This document shows positions 1 to 7,449 of a stretch of DNA of 64,000 nucleotides, piece after piece (positions within the stretch are counted from its first letter, which is position 1; every line of letters starts with the position of its first letter). Where the stretch lies: assembly GCA_963524205.1 (NCBI GenBank), contig CAURED010000004.1:1-64000 (forward strand), in the 5' to 3' direction. A program made the translations under genes and the position numbers. This stretch comes from Aminipila sp963524205. GTDB taxonomy: Bacteria > Bacillota > Clostridia > Peptostreptococcales > Anaerovoracaceae. Under the pieces are notes generated by a model that did no database searches, had not been told where the DNA came from, and was given only the letters and a program-made list of their open reading frames with translations.

Positions 1-73
1 ATGAAGTTTTCAAAGTTCATGCGCTTCTGCGGCTAAGCCGTCAGCGCCGTTCCGTGTTTTACAGAACTTTTAT

Positions 74-102
74 ATCTTACTATCTTTCCGCAAGCTTGTC
101 AA
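74..102 (-). promoter_or_regulatory. Strong sigma-A promoter, probably of an rRNA operon leaving the window
   Basis: On the minus strand a perfect -35 TTGACA (97-102) stands 17 bp from -10 TAAGAT (74-79), with an A/T-rich stretch upstream. Downstream, positions 1-60 read as a structured, GC-richer leader that contains CTTTGAAAACT, which resembles the boxA-like sequence of clostridial pre-16S leaders. No ORF lies in it, so I infer an rRNA operon starting just beyond the left edge. From 103 to 353 I see only AT-rich spacer. Confidence 0.55.
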
Positions 103-353
103 CATCTTTTTTCAAATTTCTACAATTTGTTTCTGCTAACATCATCATTTAATTTAACTCGCGTGACAGCTTTATTAGATTACCAAAATTGAATTAATAT
201 GTCAATATGTTTTTTACATTTTTATTTGGTTTTTTATATTAATTTATATTTCTAACCTTATATTAGCTCATTGCAAGTATAACTGATTTAAATTATGTAC
301 ACAATACGAATGTAATGTTTAAACTTAACTTTCAAAATCAGGAGGTATTTTAA

Positions 354-1058
354 TTGACAATTATTTTAATTAGAACCGTCATTTTATATTTAATGGTTTT
401 ATTTGCTATTCGTATTATGGGAAAATCCGAGTTATCTAAGCTTTCCCCATTTCAGCTGGTGGTACTTTTTATGATTGCTGAATTGGCTTCATTACCTATT
501 GAAGATACCAACTTATCTTTAATCAACGGTACTACTGCAATTTTCACTTTATTATTTCTTCAGGTTGCAATCTCATATTTATCACTAAAATGTGAATGGT
601 TCAAGAACTTTATCAGTGGCAAACCAAGCATTCTAATAGAAGACGGAGTAATTAATGAACTAGAATTAAAAAGACTGCGTATAAACATTAATGATTTAAC
701 AGAACAACTCAGATTAAAAAACTCTCCTTCTCTATCAGATGTAGCTTATGCTGTAATCGAATCTAATGGAGATCTCTCTGTTATTCCAAAACCTGATAAA
801 AAACCGCTTACCCCTAGTGACATGGGAATAGTAAAGCCCAAAGAAATCATGCCGTTAATCTTAGTATGTGATGGGGTTTTATATAATAATAACCTTCACA
901 AAATAGGCTGGGATGAAGAGTATTTAAAATCGCTTTTACTTCCTATGAAAATTTTCTCCTATAAGGAAATTCTCATGGCTTTTTGTGATGAGCAGAAACA
1001 ATTGCATGTATACCAACCTTCAGGGGATGGGCGAATCTCGGTGGAGGTGATTGTATGA
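354..1058 (+). CDS. DUF421 (YetF-like) membrane protein
   Basis: This 234-residue protein has the family layout: N-terminal hydrophobic segments (about residues 5-22 and 35-75), then a soluble DUF421 domain with the family's GKPSILIEDG and LKNSPSLSDVAYAVIE-type segments (residues 88-135). It starts with TTG at 354, supported by an AGGAGG sequence at 340-345. The next gene overlaps its end in an ATGA arrangement, so the two are probably cotranslated. YetF-type proteins are common in spore formers, but their molecular function is not established. Confidence 0.8.
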   Translation: MTIILIRTVILYLMVLFAIRIMGKSELSKLSPFQLVVLFMIAELASLPIEDTNLSLINGTTAIFTLLFLQVAISYLSLKCEWFKNFISGKPSILIEDGVINELELKRLRININDLTEQLRLKNSPSLSDVAYAVIESNGDLSVIPKPDKKPLTPSDMGIVKPKEIMPLILVCDGVLYNNNLHKIGWDEEYLKSLLLPMKIFSYKEILMAFCDEQKQLHVYQPSGDGRISVEVIV

Positions 1059-1438
1059 GGTCTTTTTTTATTTCTTTATTCTGTCTCCTTCTGTTAATAG
1101 GTACATGGTCAGCCTATACAAATTATTCCGATAAAGAAATTCATAAATTTATAAACAGCATAGATGACAGTATTTTAATAGAAGTCCAAGACGGTAATTG
1201 GGAGCAGGCGACAAATAATTTTAAAGAGCTTAAAGATAGTTGGCATAATTACAAAAAAACTGCCTGCTTCTTTTTTAGTACAGATAAAATTAACGAAGCC
1301 GACTATTCCATTGCCAGAACGGAATATTACATCAGATGCAAAGATGATTCTAACTCCTCTGGTGAATTATCCTGTTTAAAAGAACAGTTAAAATTTCTTC
1401 ATGAAAATGAAAGCATTTCATTTTCAAATCTTCTGTAA
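1055..1438 (+). CDS. DUF4363 family protein
   Basis: This 127-residue protein has one N-terminal hydrophobic segment (residues 4-20), then a helical, charged region with a conserved-looking NWEQA...LKDSWH motif (residues 48-64), as in DUF4363 proteins. It is probably anchored in the membrane with the helical part outside. It overlaps the DUF421 gene by four bases, a pairing common in Clostridia and suggestive of a shared but unknown function. No terminator is evident before the folT promoter. Confidence 0.7.
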   Translation: MRSFFISLFCLLLLIGTWSAYTNYSDKEIHKFINSIDDSILIEVQDGNWEQATNNFKELKDSWHNYKKTACFFFSTDKINEADYSIARTEYYIRCKDDSNSSGELSCLKEQLKFLHENESISFSNLL

Positions 1439-1464
1439 AAATATGATTTAAAATTGTATATTCA

Positions 1465-1493
1465 TTGCACGCTTAGAAGAAATATGCTATATT
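1465..1493 (+). promoter_or_regulatory. Promoter of folT
   Basis: TTGCAC (1465-1470) and TATATT (1488-1493) are 17 bp apart. The predicted start near 1500 falls directly at the 5' edge of the tetrahydrofolate aptamer. Confidence 0.65.
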
Positions 1494-1504
1494 GTCCTTA
1501 CAAA

Positions 1505-1606
1505 AGTAGAGTAAATATTGTGCGTCAAGTGTCATAAGATGGGATGTTGCTTATGAACGAAAAACAACGTTAAGTTGGTTTGCGGTACAATATTGCGTCC
1601 GCTACT
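1505..1606 (+). promoter_or_regulatory. Tetrahydrofolate (THF) riboswitch upstream of folT
   Basis: The region carries the landmarks of the folT-type THF aptamer in order: GAGTAAATATTGTGCGTCAA, the core GATGGGATGTTG, a variable stem, GGTTTGCGGTACAATATTG, and the closing GCGTCCGCTAC. It lies directly upstream of a folate ECF transporter gene, its classical target. A hairpin with ACTACAT...ATGTAGT arms (1604-1644) follows the aptamer and overlaps its 3' end. No T-run follows, so I cannot say whether control is by termination or by access to the AAAGGAG ribosome site at about 1663. Confidence 0.85.
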
Positions 1607-1676
1607 ACATAAAGAGACTTTTACTCTTTTCTCTTTAATGTAGTTAACTACTTAATAATGAGAAAGGAGTTTTTTT

Positions 1677-2177
1677 ATGCGAAATGACTCGAGAATCAGA
1701 CGGCTGATTATTATTGGTCTGTTTATTGCATTGGAAGTTATCTTAACTCGCTTCTGCTCCATAAACACACCAGTAATAAGAATTGGTTTTGGTTTCCTGC
1801 CAGTAGCGATGCTTGCCATTATGTATGGCCCTCTTTGGGCTGGAATCGCCTATGCTTTAGGAGATCTTATCGGAATGATGATTTTTCCTACTGGTGCATA
1901 TTTCCCAGGTTTTACTCTTACCGCTTTTCTAACAGGTTTCACCTTTGGTATTGTACTGCACAAAAAAAGTATTACATATAAGCGGGCTTTCATTGCAGCA
2001 TTCTTTGTATGCTGTCTATGGAATTTATGCCTTGATACCTATTGGTTGTACATATTGACAGGCAAAGGAATTCTGGCATTATTACCTGCAAGACTTTTTA
2101 AAATAGCTTTTGCTATACCAATTCAGACATTACTAATCCCTTTAATATGGAACAAATGCCTAAAAAAAATTGCTTAA
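1677..2177 (+). CDS. folT: Folate ECF transporter S component
   Basis: FolT is the substrate-binding membrane subunit of an energy-coupling factor importer for folate. The 166-residue protein has about six hydrophobic segments. It carries the S-component features RIGFGFLPVAM (residues 35-45) and GPLWAGIAYALGDLIG, in which the GDL motif precedes the segment running to FPTGAYFPG. No ATPase or EcfT gene is adjacent, as expected for a group II ECF system with a shared energising module. The THF riboswitch upstream supports folate as substrate. Confidence 0.88.
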   Translation: MRNDSRIRRLIIIGLFIALEVILTRFCSINTPVIRIGFGFLPVAMLAIMYGPLWAGIAYALGDLIGMMIFPTGAYFPGFTLTAFLTGFTFGIVLHKKSITYKRAFIAAFFVCCLWNLCLDTYWLYILTGKGILALLPARLFKIAFAIPIQTLLIPLIWNKCLKKIA

Positions 2178-2184
2178 TGTAAGC

Positions 2185-2220
2185 AAAAGCGTGTATCAAC
2201 TGATACACGCTTTTAATTTT
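2185..2220 (+). terminator. Intrinsic terminator after folT
   Basis: A 14-bp perfect stem (AAAAGCGTGTATCA with its complement, 2185-2214) is followed by TTTTAATTTT. The A-rich 5' flank may let it work for the convergent rqcP gene as well. Confidence 0.8.
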
Positions 2221-2244
2221 CTTCTATTAGTTTACTTTTATATA

Positions 2245-2487
2245 TTACTGTATAATCTCATACATAGTTGCAGCGTCTTCTTTTTTACAGGATTCTGACA
2301 GCACAAGGACCCTCGCTTTTATAGAACTGTTTCCAAACTGAATATGAATAATATCACCAGGTTTCACTTCACTTCCCGCTTTTGCTATTTTATCATTAAC
2401 AGTAATTCGTTCTTGATCGCAAGCTTCTTTAGCAATAGTCCTTCTCTTAATTAGTCTGGAATTTTTTAAAAACTTGTCAATTCTCAT
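2245..2487 (-). CDS. rqcP: S4-domain RNA-binding protein RqcP (YabO)
   Basis: This 80-residue protein is essentially one S4 domain: MRIDKFLKNSRLIKRR at the start, then ACDQERITVND and VKPGDIIHIQFG. Length and sequence match RqcP/YabO, which in Bacillus acts with RqcH in adding C-terminal alanine tails to stalled nascent chains on 50S subunits. It lies downstream of hup, a common clostridial arrangement, but a terminator separates them. The call rests on S4 motif and length. Confidence 0.82.
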   Translation of the reverse strand: MRIDKFLKNSRLIKRRTIAKEACDQERITVNDKIAKAGSEVKPGDIIHIQFGNSSIKARVLVLSESCKKEDAATMYEIIQ

Positions 2488-2527
2488 TTGCCCTTTTCCC
2501 CTCTATAAAATATAAATATAATAGAAA

Positions 2528-2551
2528 AAAGGTAACCATAAGGCTACCTTT
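2528..2551 (-). terminator. Terminator between hup and rqcP
   Basis: On the minus strand an AAAGGTA...TACCTTT hairpin is followed by a run of T. It lies directly downstream of hup. Confidence 0.7.
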
Positions 2552-2568
2552 AATTACTATATCTAAGC

Positions 2569-2847
2569 TTATTTGTTTACAGCGTCCTTTAGAGCTTTAC
2601 CAGCTTTAAATACAGGAGCTTTTGCAGCAGCGATTTCAATAGTTTCTCCAGGCTTTCTAGGATTTCTTCCTTGTCTTGCCTTTCTCTGACGAGTTTCAAA
2701 AGTACCAAATCCAATTAACTGTACCTTTTCATCCTTAACTAATGCTTCTTCAACACTTGCAACAAACGCATTTACTGCTGTTTCTGCATCCTTCTTTGTA
2801 AAACCTGTCTTTTCTGCTACGCTAGCAACTAACTCAGCCTTGTTCAT
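2569..2847 (-). CDS. hup: HU-family DNA-binding protein
   Basis: This 92-residue protein is a typical HU: MNKAELV start, GFTKKDAETAVNAF helix, then the beta-arm segment with GFGTFETRQRKARQGRNPR, which carries the Gly-Phe turn and the proline-tipped DNA-binding arms. It is a small, abundant, dimeric nucleoid protein. An AGGAGG site precedes the ATG. It follows mazG in the same direction, after a gap of about 58 bases. Confidence 0.95.
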   Translation of the reverse strand: MNKAELVASVAEKTGFTKKDAETAVNAFVASVEEALVKDEKVQLIGFGTFETRQRKARQGRNPRKPGETIEIAAAKAPVFKAGKALKDAVNK

Positions 2848-2905
2848 GAATAAAAACCTCCTTAAAATATAAAACGTGACTAAAGTAACTCGAAATCAAT
2901 CATCA

Positions 2906-3745
2906 TTAAGCTTTCTTTTCCAACTTTTTTGCCATATCCCACAACTCGTCCATCTCTTTTAAAGACATGTCCTCAAGTGAAATCTTACGAGCTTTGGCTG
3001 TGTCTTCAATAAAGCTAAACCTCCTAATAAACTTATCGGAAGTAAGATTTAACGCCTCTTCCGGGTCTACCTTTAGAAATCGAGCAACATTAACAACGGA
3101 AAAAAGCAAATCACCCAATTCCTCAGCAATGCTGTTCTTATCATCCCTGATATAAACCTCTAATAGCTCTTCAGTCTCTTCTCTTATTTTGTGAAAAGCG
3201 CATTCCACATCATCCCAGTCAAAACCAACCTCTGCAGCCTTAGCTTGGACTTTATAACTTCTCATCAAAGCAGGTAATGCTCTAGGCACATTTTCAAGCC
3301 TTGATGTGCAGTCTGTGGTTCCCTTCTCATTTCTTTTCACATTTTCCCATTTTTCAAGGGCTTTGTCAATAGTTTTAATTGTTTCTTTCAAAAAAACATG
3401 TGGATGTCTCCTTAGCATTTTCTCACATTCTCTATTGACTACCGTCATAAAGTCAAATTTGTCATTTTCCTCAGCTAAACTGCTATGAAAAACAACTTGA
3501 AGAAGAACATCTCCCAGTTCTTCTTCTAGGTTATCCAAATCTTCATTATTTATAGCTTCAACCGTCTCATAAGCCTCTTCAATCATACATTTTCTAAGGC
3601 TTTCATGAGTTTGTTCTTTATCCCAGGGGCATTCTTCCCTGAGTATCTTAATAATTTCAATTAAACGTGTTATAGATTCGCCTGCAGTCCCTGCTGTTTG
3701 ATATAAATGTTTATATTCTTCTAAGATTTCTTGCTTCTGTTCCAT
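2906..3745 (-). CDS. mazG: Nucleoside triphosphate pyrophosphohydrolase MazG
   Basis: MazG hydrolyses NTPs and dNTPs to the monophosphate and pyrophosphate. Both tandem MazG domains are visible, each with its metal-binding acidic motif: EEAYETVEA...LEEELGDVL in the first half and EETEELLEV...IAEELGDLL in the second. I choose ATG at 3745, giving 279 residues, because TTGGAGATCAAAG lies just before it; the open frame runs 14 codons further upstream without a ribosome site. It begins 19 bases after spoVB ends, so the two are probably one transcript. Confidence 0.9.
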   Translation of the reverse strand: MEQKQEILEEYKHLYQTAGTAGESITRLIEIIKILREECPWDKEQTHESLRKCMIEEAYETVEAINNEDLDNLEEELGDVLLQVVFHSSLAEENDKFDFMTVVNRECEKMLRRHPHVFLKETIKTIDKALEKWENVKRNEKGTTDCTSRLENVPRALPALMRSYKVQAKAAEVGFDWDDVECAFHKIREETEELLEVYIRDDKNSIAEELGDLLFSVVNVARFLKVDPEEALNLTSDKFIRRFSFIEDTAKARKISLEDMSLKEMDELWDMAKKLEKKA

Positions 3746-3764
3746 CTTTGATCTCCAAGTATAC

Positions 3765-5363
3765 TTATTTTTTAAATTTATCTGCAATTTTAACTAAAGT
3801 CTTCCCTTTTGGCAGGTTAAGAATTTCTTCTCTCTTGATTGATTTTGTAACAAATAACATAATACAATAAACTCCTCCGGCCACACATACTGCAATCATA
3901 GTCGCTAAAGCATTACCTGTAATGCCAAATAACACTCGATGAACAAATACAGCTGCTCCTGCCATAAACAAAGTAGCTATTACTGGCTTTATATACGTAA
4001 GAGTAAAATCGAACCTAGCTCCTGTATATTTTTTAACAGCCATTATATTTAGTGTTGCTGCGATCATATATGCCGCAACTGTACCTATGGCTGCTCCCTT
4101 TATATTTATTGCTTCAACACCTGTTAAAGTATAGGTAATAATCACTTTAGCTACAGCACCTATCATTAAATTCCTTACCGGGATCATTTGCTTTCCTACG
4201 CCTTGTAATACACCTGTCAAAGTCTGTACGGTAGATAAAAAAATAACTCCAAATGCCATTATAAACAAACATGGAGCTGCACTCATAGCGCTTGCTCTCT
4301 GCATCGGGTAAAGTAACAGCATAATAGGTTCAGATAATGCCATCAGACCAAAGGCACATGGCAATCCTATAATAATTGCTGTTCTAAGACCCATTTGAAC
4401 ATTTTCGCGGAGGAAATGCATGTCTTTCTGCTTATATGCTGCTGCAACAGCTGGAACTAAACTCATAGCTACAGCCTGTGTAAGAACCTGTGGAAAATTA
4501 ATAAGCGGTCCAGCCATTCCTGTTAGCTGGCCATACATACTATTTGCAGCCACATAAGTCCAACCTGTCTCTTGTAGCCTACGCATTACAATGGCCACAT
4601 CTATAGCATTCATTATTGGCATGATAGCTGCACCAATAGTAACAGGTATAGCAATTACGAAAATCTTTGCTAAAATTCTACTGCTCTTTTCGCTTTTGCG
4701 CCCTTTTGTCCTTTGAATATTATGTTCTAAAGAGCCTCTTTTATATAAGTATATTACTATTACAGTAAGAAGTCCGCCAATAGCACCTGCTGTAGCTCCA
4801 AATGAAGCCCCAGCAGCGGCATACTGCCTGCCAAATTTCACAAGAAAATAAGCTAAAAACAGACCTGCTGCAACTCTAAAGAATTGTTCTGTTACTTGTG
4901 AAACTGCTGTAGGCTTCATATCCTGCATTCCTTGAAAATATCCGCGGTATGCAGCCTGCATAGGAACAAATAATAGGGCCGGCGCTATTGCCATCATAGC
5001 AAACTTTGCTCCTGGATTTCCCATTGCTCCAACAAGCTGCCCAGCTCCAAAAAAGCATATTGCGGCTGAAGTAATTCCTATGCAAAACAGAAGTATAAAA
5101 GAAACTCTAAAAACTTTATGAGCTTCAAAATAATCATCTACAGCAATTCGTTCTGAAACCATTCTTGAAATTGCTATAGGTATACCCGCAGTTGCCAGCG
5201 TTAAAAATAAAACATATATTGGGTATGCGGTTTGGTAATACCCCATACCTTCTGATCCAATTAAATTTGCTAAAGGGATTCTAAAAAATGCCCCCAGCAC
5301 CTTAATTATTATACCCGCAATACCAAGTATTACGGCTCCTTGAATAAAGGACTTTCTTGCCAT
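3765..5363 (-). CDS. spoVB: Stage V sporulation protein B-like lipid/polysaccharide flippase
   Basis: This 532-residue integral membrane protein has about 14 hydrophobic segments and belongs to the MVF/MATE-like polysaccharide transporter family. The N-terminus (RKSFIQGAVILGIAG...IKVLGAFFRIPLANLIG) and the central GYFQGMQDMKPTAVSQ loop are typical of SpoVB and its relatives YtgP and SpoVB2, which move lipid-linked cell-wall precursors during growth or spore cortex formation. It sits between mazG and an amidohydrolase on one strand. A spoVB-mazG-hup order is frequent in Clostridia. Confidence 0.85.
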   Translation of the reverse strand: MARKSFIQGAVILGIAGIIIKVLGAFFRIPLANLIGSEGMGYYQTAYPIYVLFLTLATAGIPIAISRMVSERIAVDDYFEAHKVFRVSFILLFCIGITSAAICFFGAGQLVGAMGNPGAKFAMMAIAPALLFVPMQAAYRGYFQGMQDMKPTAVSQVTEQFFRVAAGLFLAYFLVKFGRQYAAAGASFGATAGAIGGLLTVIVIYLYKRGSLEHNIQRTKGRKSEKSSRILAKIFVIAIPVTIGAAIMPIMNAIDVAIVMRRLQETGWTYVAANSMYGQLTGMAGPLINFPQVLTQAVAMSLVPAVAAAYKQKDMHFLRENVQMGLRTAIIIGLPCAFGLMALSEPIMLLLYPMQRASAMSAAPCLFIMAFGVIFLSTVQTLTGVLQGVGKQMIPVRNLMIGAVAKVIITYTLTGVEAINIKGAAIGTVAAYMIAATLNIMAVKKYTGARFDFTLTYIKPVIATLFMAGAAVFVHRVLFGITGNALATMIAVCVAGGVYCIMLFVTKSIKREEILNLPKGKTLVKIADKFKK

Positions 5364-5377
5364 TGTGTAAACTCCTT

Positions 5378-6667
5378 TTATAGCTGACTTAAAATCTCCG
5401 TAGTAGCTCTATTAGTTTCGAAAATTGTCTTTTCAATATCAATAGTTGTATATATTCCATCTTTATAAAGTACTTTTCCATCAACCATTGTCATTACTAT
5501 ATCTCCCCCACAGGCAGAATATACAATATTATTTGTCATATTATGAACTGGTACAAAATTAGGTCTCATAATATCAAGTACAATGAGATCTGCCTTATAT
5601 CCAACTGCCATCTTACCACAGTCATCTCGCCCCTGTGAGAGTGCACCTGCTCTAGTTGCCGCATAAATCGTTTCAACTGGAGTAACTGCCGTTGGATCTT
5701 GATATTTTTCCTTTGAGGCAATAGCGAAAACTTTCATCTCTTCAATAAAATTCAGACTATTATTACTAGATACACTATCTGTACCTATAGTAACATTAAT
5801 TCCTCTTCTAAGTAATTCCGGAACATTACAAACCCCACTAGATAATTTTAAATTACTAATCGGGTTGCTTGCTACCGTAACGCCTTTTTCTTTCATTATT
5901 TCCATGTCTTTTGGCTCTACCCATACGCAATGTGCAGCTGTAGTTTTTGAATCTAATAATCCCATATCATTAAAATACTGTATAGGGGTCATTCCATTGT
6001 GCCTTGCTTTACATTCTTCATGTTCTAATTTTGTTTCTGAAACATGAACATGCATATTAGCTCCAATAGCTTTTGTGTACGCTGCCATTTGCTGAACTGT
6101 TCTAGGGTTTGAAGTATATTCAGCATGAAGACTCATATCAATTTTTATTTTGCCATTTGCTGCATTATGGTAATTCCCATATAATGCTTTCATTTCAGAA
6201 AAGCTTTCTAAATCATACAAATCTGAATCTGAAAAATTTGTTACGCCTCTGCCTACGTTATCTTTTGTTCCTGCCTGCTCTATGGCTTTAACCATGTCTT
6301 CACAGAAATAATACATATCAGTAGTAGAAACTATACCGTATCTAAGAGATTCTGCCATAGCCAGCATAGTTCCCCAGTAAACAGCATTTCCATCAAGTTT
6401 TGCTTCAAAGGGAAAAATTCTTTCATTAAGCCATGCCTGTAATGCTAAATTTTCACCATATCCTCTAAGAAGCGTCATTGGAGAATGAGCGTGCGTATTA
6501 TAAAATCCACTCATTAACAGTTTTCCCTTACCGTTATAGCCTTCCCCGTAATCATCAAATGGCATCTCCTTACCAATATAATCGATTTTCTCATTTTTTA
6601 TTCCTACATACATATTTTCTTGCAATTCCATGTTTTCATCTAAAATTGATATATTTTTAAAAATCAT
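5378..6667 (-). CDS. Amidohydrolase, S-adenosylhomocysteine/5'-methylthioadenosine deaminase family
   Basis: This 429-residue amidohydrolase carries the metal site NTHAHSPMTLLRG near residue 62, H-V-H at HVHVSETKLEH, a further histidine in AAHCVWVEP, and the catalytic aspartate in TIGTDSVSSNNS. The segment HSPMTLLRGYGENLALQ is characteristic of MtaD-type deaminases acting on adenosine derivatives. I use ATG 6667, which follows AGGAGG by six bases, rather than the longer frame. It lies upstream of spoVB on the same strand. Substrate cannot be told from sequence alone; a guanine deaminase-like role is less likely. Confidence 0.8.
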   Translation of the reverse strand: MIFKNISILDENMELQENMYVGIKNEKIDYIGKEMPFDDYGEGYNGKGKLLMSGFYNTHAHSPMTLLRGYGENLALQAWLNERIFPFEAKLDGNAVYWGTMLAMAESLRYGIVSTTDMYYFCEDMVKAIEQAGTKDNVGRGVTNFSDSDLYDLESFSEMKALYGNYHNAANGKIKIDMSLHAEYTSNPRTVQQMAAYTKAIGANMHVHVSETKLEHEECKARHNGMTPIQYFNDMGLLDSKTTAAHCVWVEPKDMEIMKEKGVTVASNPISNLKLSSGVCNVPELLRRGINVTIGTDSVSSNNSLNFIEEMKVFAIASKEKYQDPTAVTPVETIYAATRAGALSQGRDDCGKMAVGYKADLIVLDIMRPNFVPVHNMTNNIVYSACGGDIVMTMVDGKVLYKDGIYTTIDIEKTIFETNRATTEILSQL

Positions 6668-6906
6668 TTGAAACCTCCTAAATTCCAACTAATATTATTA
6701 CATTGACATTATATTATATCACACAGGTATGTATATTTCATCATTTTTGTCACATCGCCGTAAAATTGCTACCAACTTTTGTTAGTATCATTTTTTCTTA
6801 ATCTTAAGTATAAATTTTCCTCAATTACAAACAATATGAATGAAAATTTAGCAAGATTTAAAAAGAACTTGCATTTTAATCCATAAGTATATAGGAGGAA
6901 TCATTT

Positions 6907-7401
6907 ATGAAAGCAACAGGCATAGTTAGAAGGATAGACGACCTCGGCAGAGTTGTTATACCAAAAGAAATAAGAAGAGTCCTCAGAATCCGGGAGGGAG
7001 ACCCTCTTGAAATTTATACTAGCAAAGACGGCGAAGTTATATTGAAGAAATATTCTCCTATTAATGAGCTTAGCCAATTTGCAGGTGAATATGCAGAAAC
7101 AGCATCTAGTGTTTTGGGGAGTACCGTTTTAGTATCAGATACAGATCAGATTATTGCTGTATCCGGTGGAATGAAAAAAGATTTATTGGATAAAAAAATA
7201 GACCACGAGTTAGATCGACTTATTCAAAGTAAAAATAGACTAACAGAACAACATAGAATAGTGGTACCTATTATCTCACAAGGAGATTCCATTGGTTCCA
7301 TTACAATCTTACCAAAGGATGACGATAAAATTTTAGGTGATGCGGAACTGAAAGCTGCCGAAATCGGGGCAACCTTCCTTGCACGTCAAATGGAAAATTG
7401 A
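6907..7401 (+). CDS. spoVT: Stage V sporulation protein T (AbrB-type regulator)
   Basis: SpoVT is a DNA-binding regulator of sigma-G-dependent genes in the forespore. The first 50 residues are an AbrB swapped-hairpin domain (MKATGIVRRIDDLGRVVIPK, then RRVLRIREGDPLEI), and residues 55-164 form the GAF-like domain typical of SpoVT, as distinct from short AbrB proteins. Length, 164 residues, is close to Bacillus SpoVT (178). AGGAGG at 6893-6898 precedes the ATG. It is transcribed alone, between divergent and convergent neighbours. Confidence 0.93.
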   Translation: MKATGIVRRIDDLGRVVIPKEIRRVLRIREGDPLEIYTSKDGEVILKKYSPINELSQFAGEYAETASSVLGSTVLVSDTDQIIAVSGGMKKDLLDKKIDHELDRLIQSKNRLTEQHRIVVPIISQGDSIGSITILPKDDDKILGDAELKAAEIGATFLARQMEN

Positions 7402-7402
7402 G

Positions 7403-7443
7403 TAAAAAAAACCTGGCTTTAAATAAAATCAGCCAGGTTTTTT
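7403..7443. terminator. Bidirectional terminator between spoVT and mfd
   Basis: AAACCTGGCT (7408-7417) pairs with AGCCAGGTTT (7431-7440). A-runs on the left and T-runs on the right allow termination in both directions for these convergent genes. Confidence 0.85.
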
Positions 7444-7449
7444 AATATC

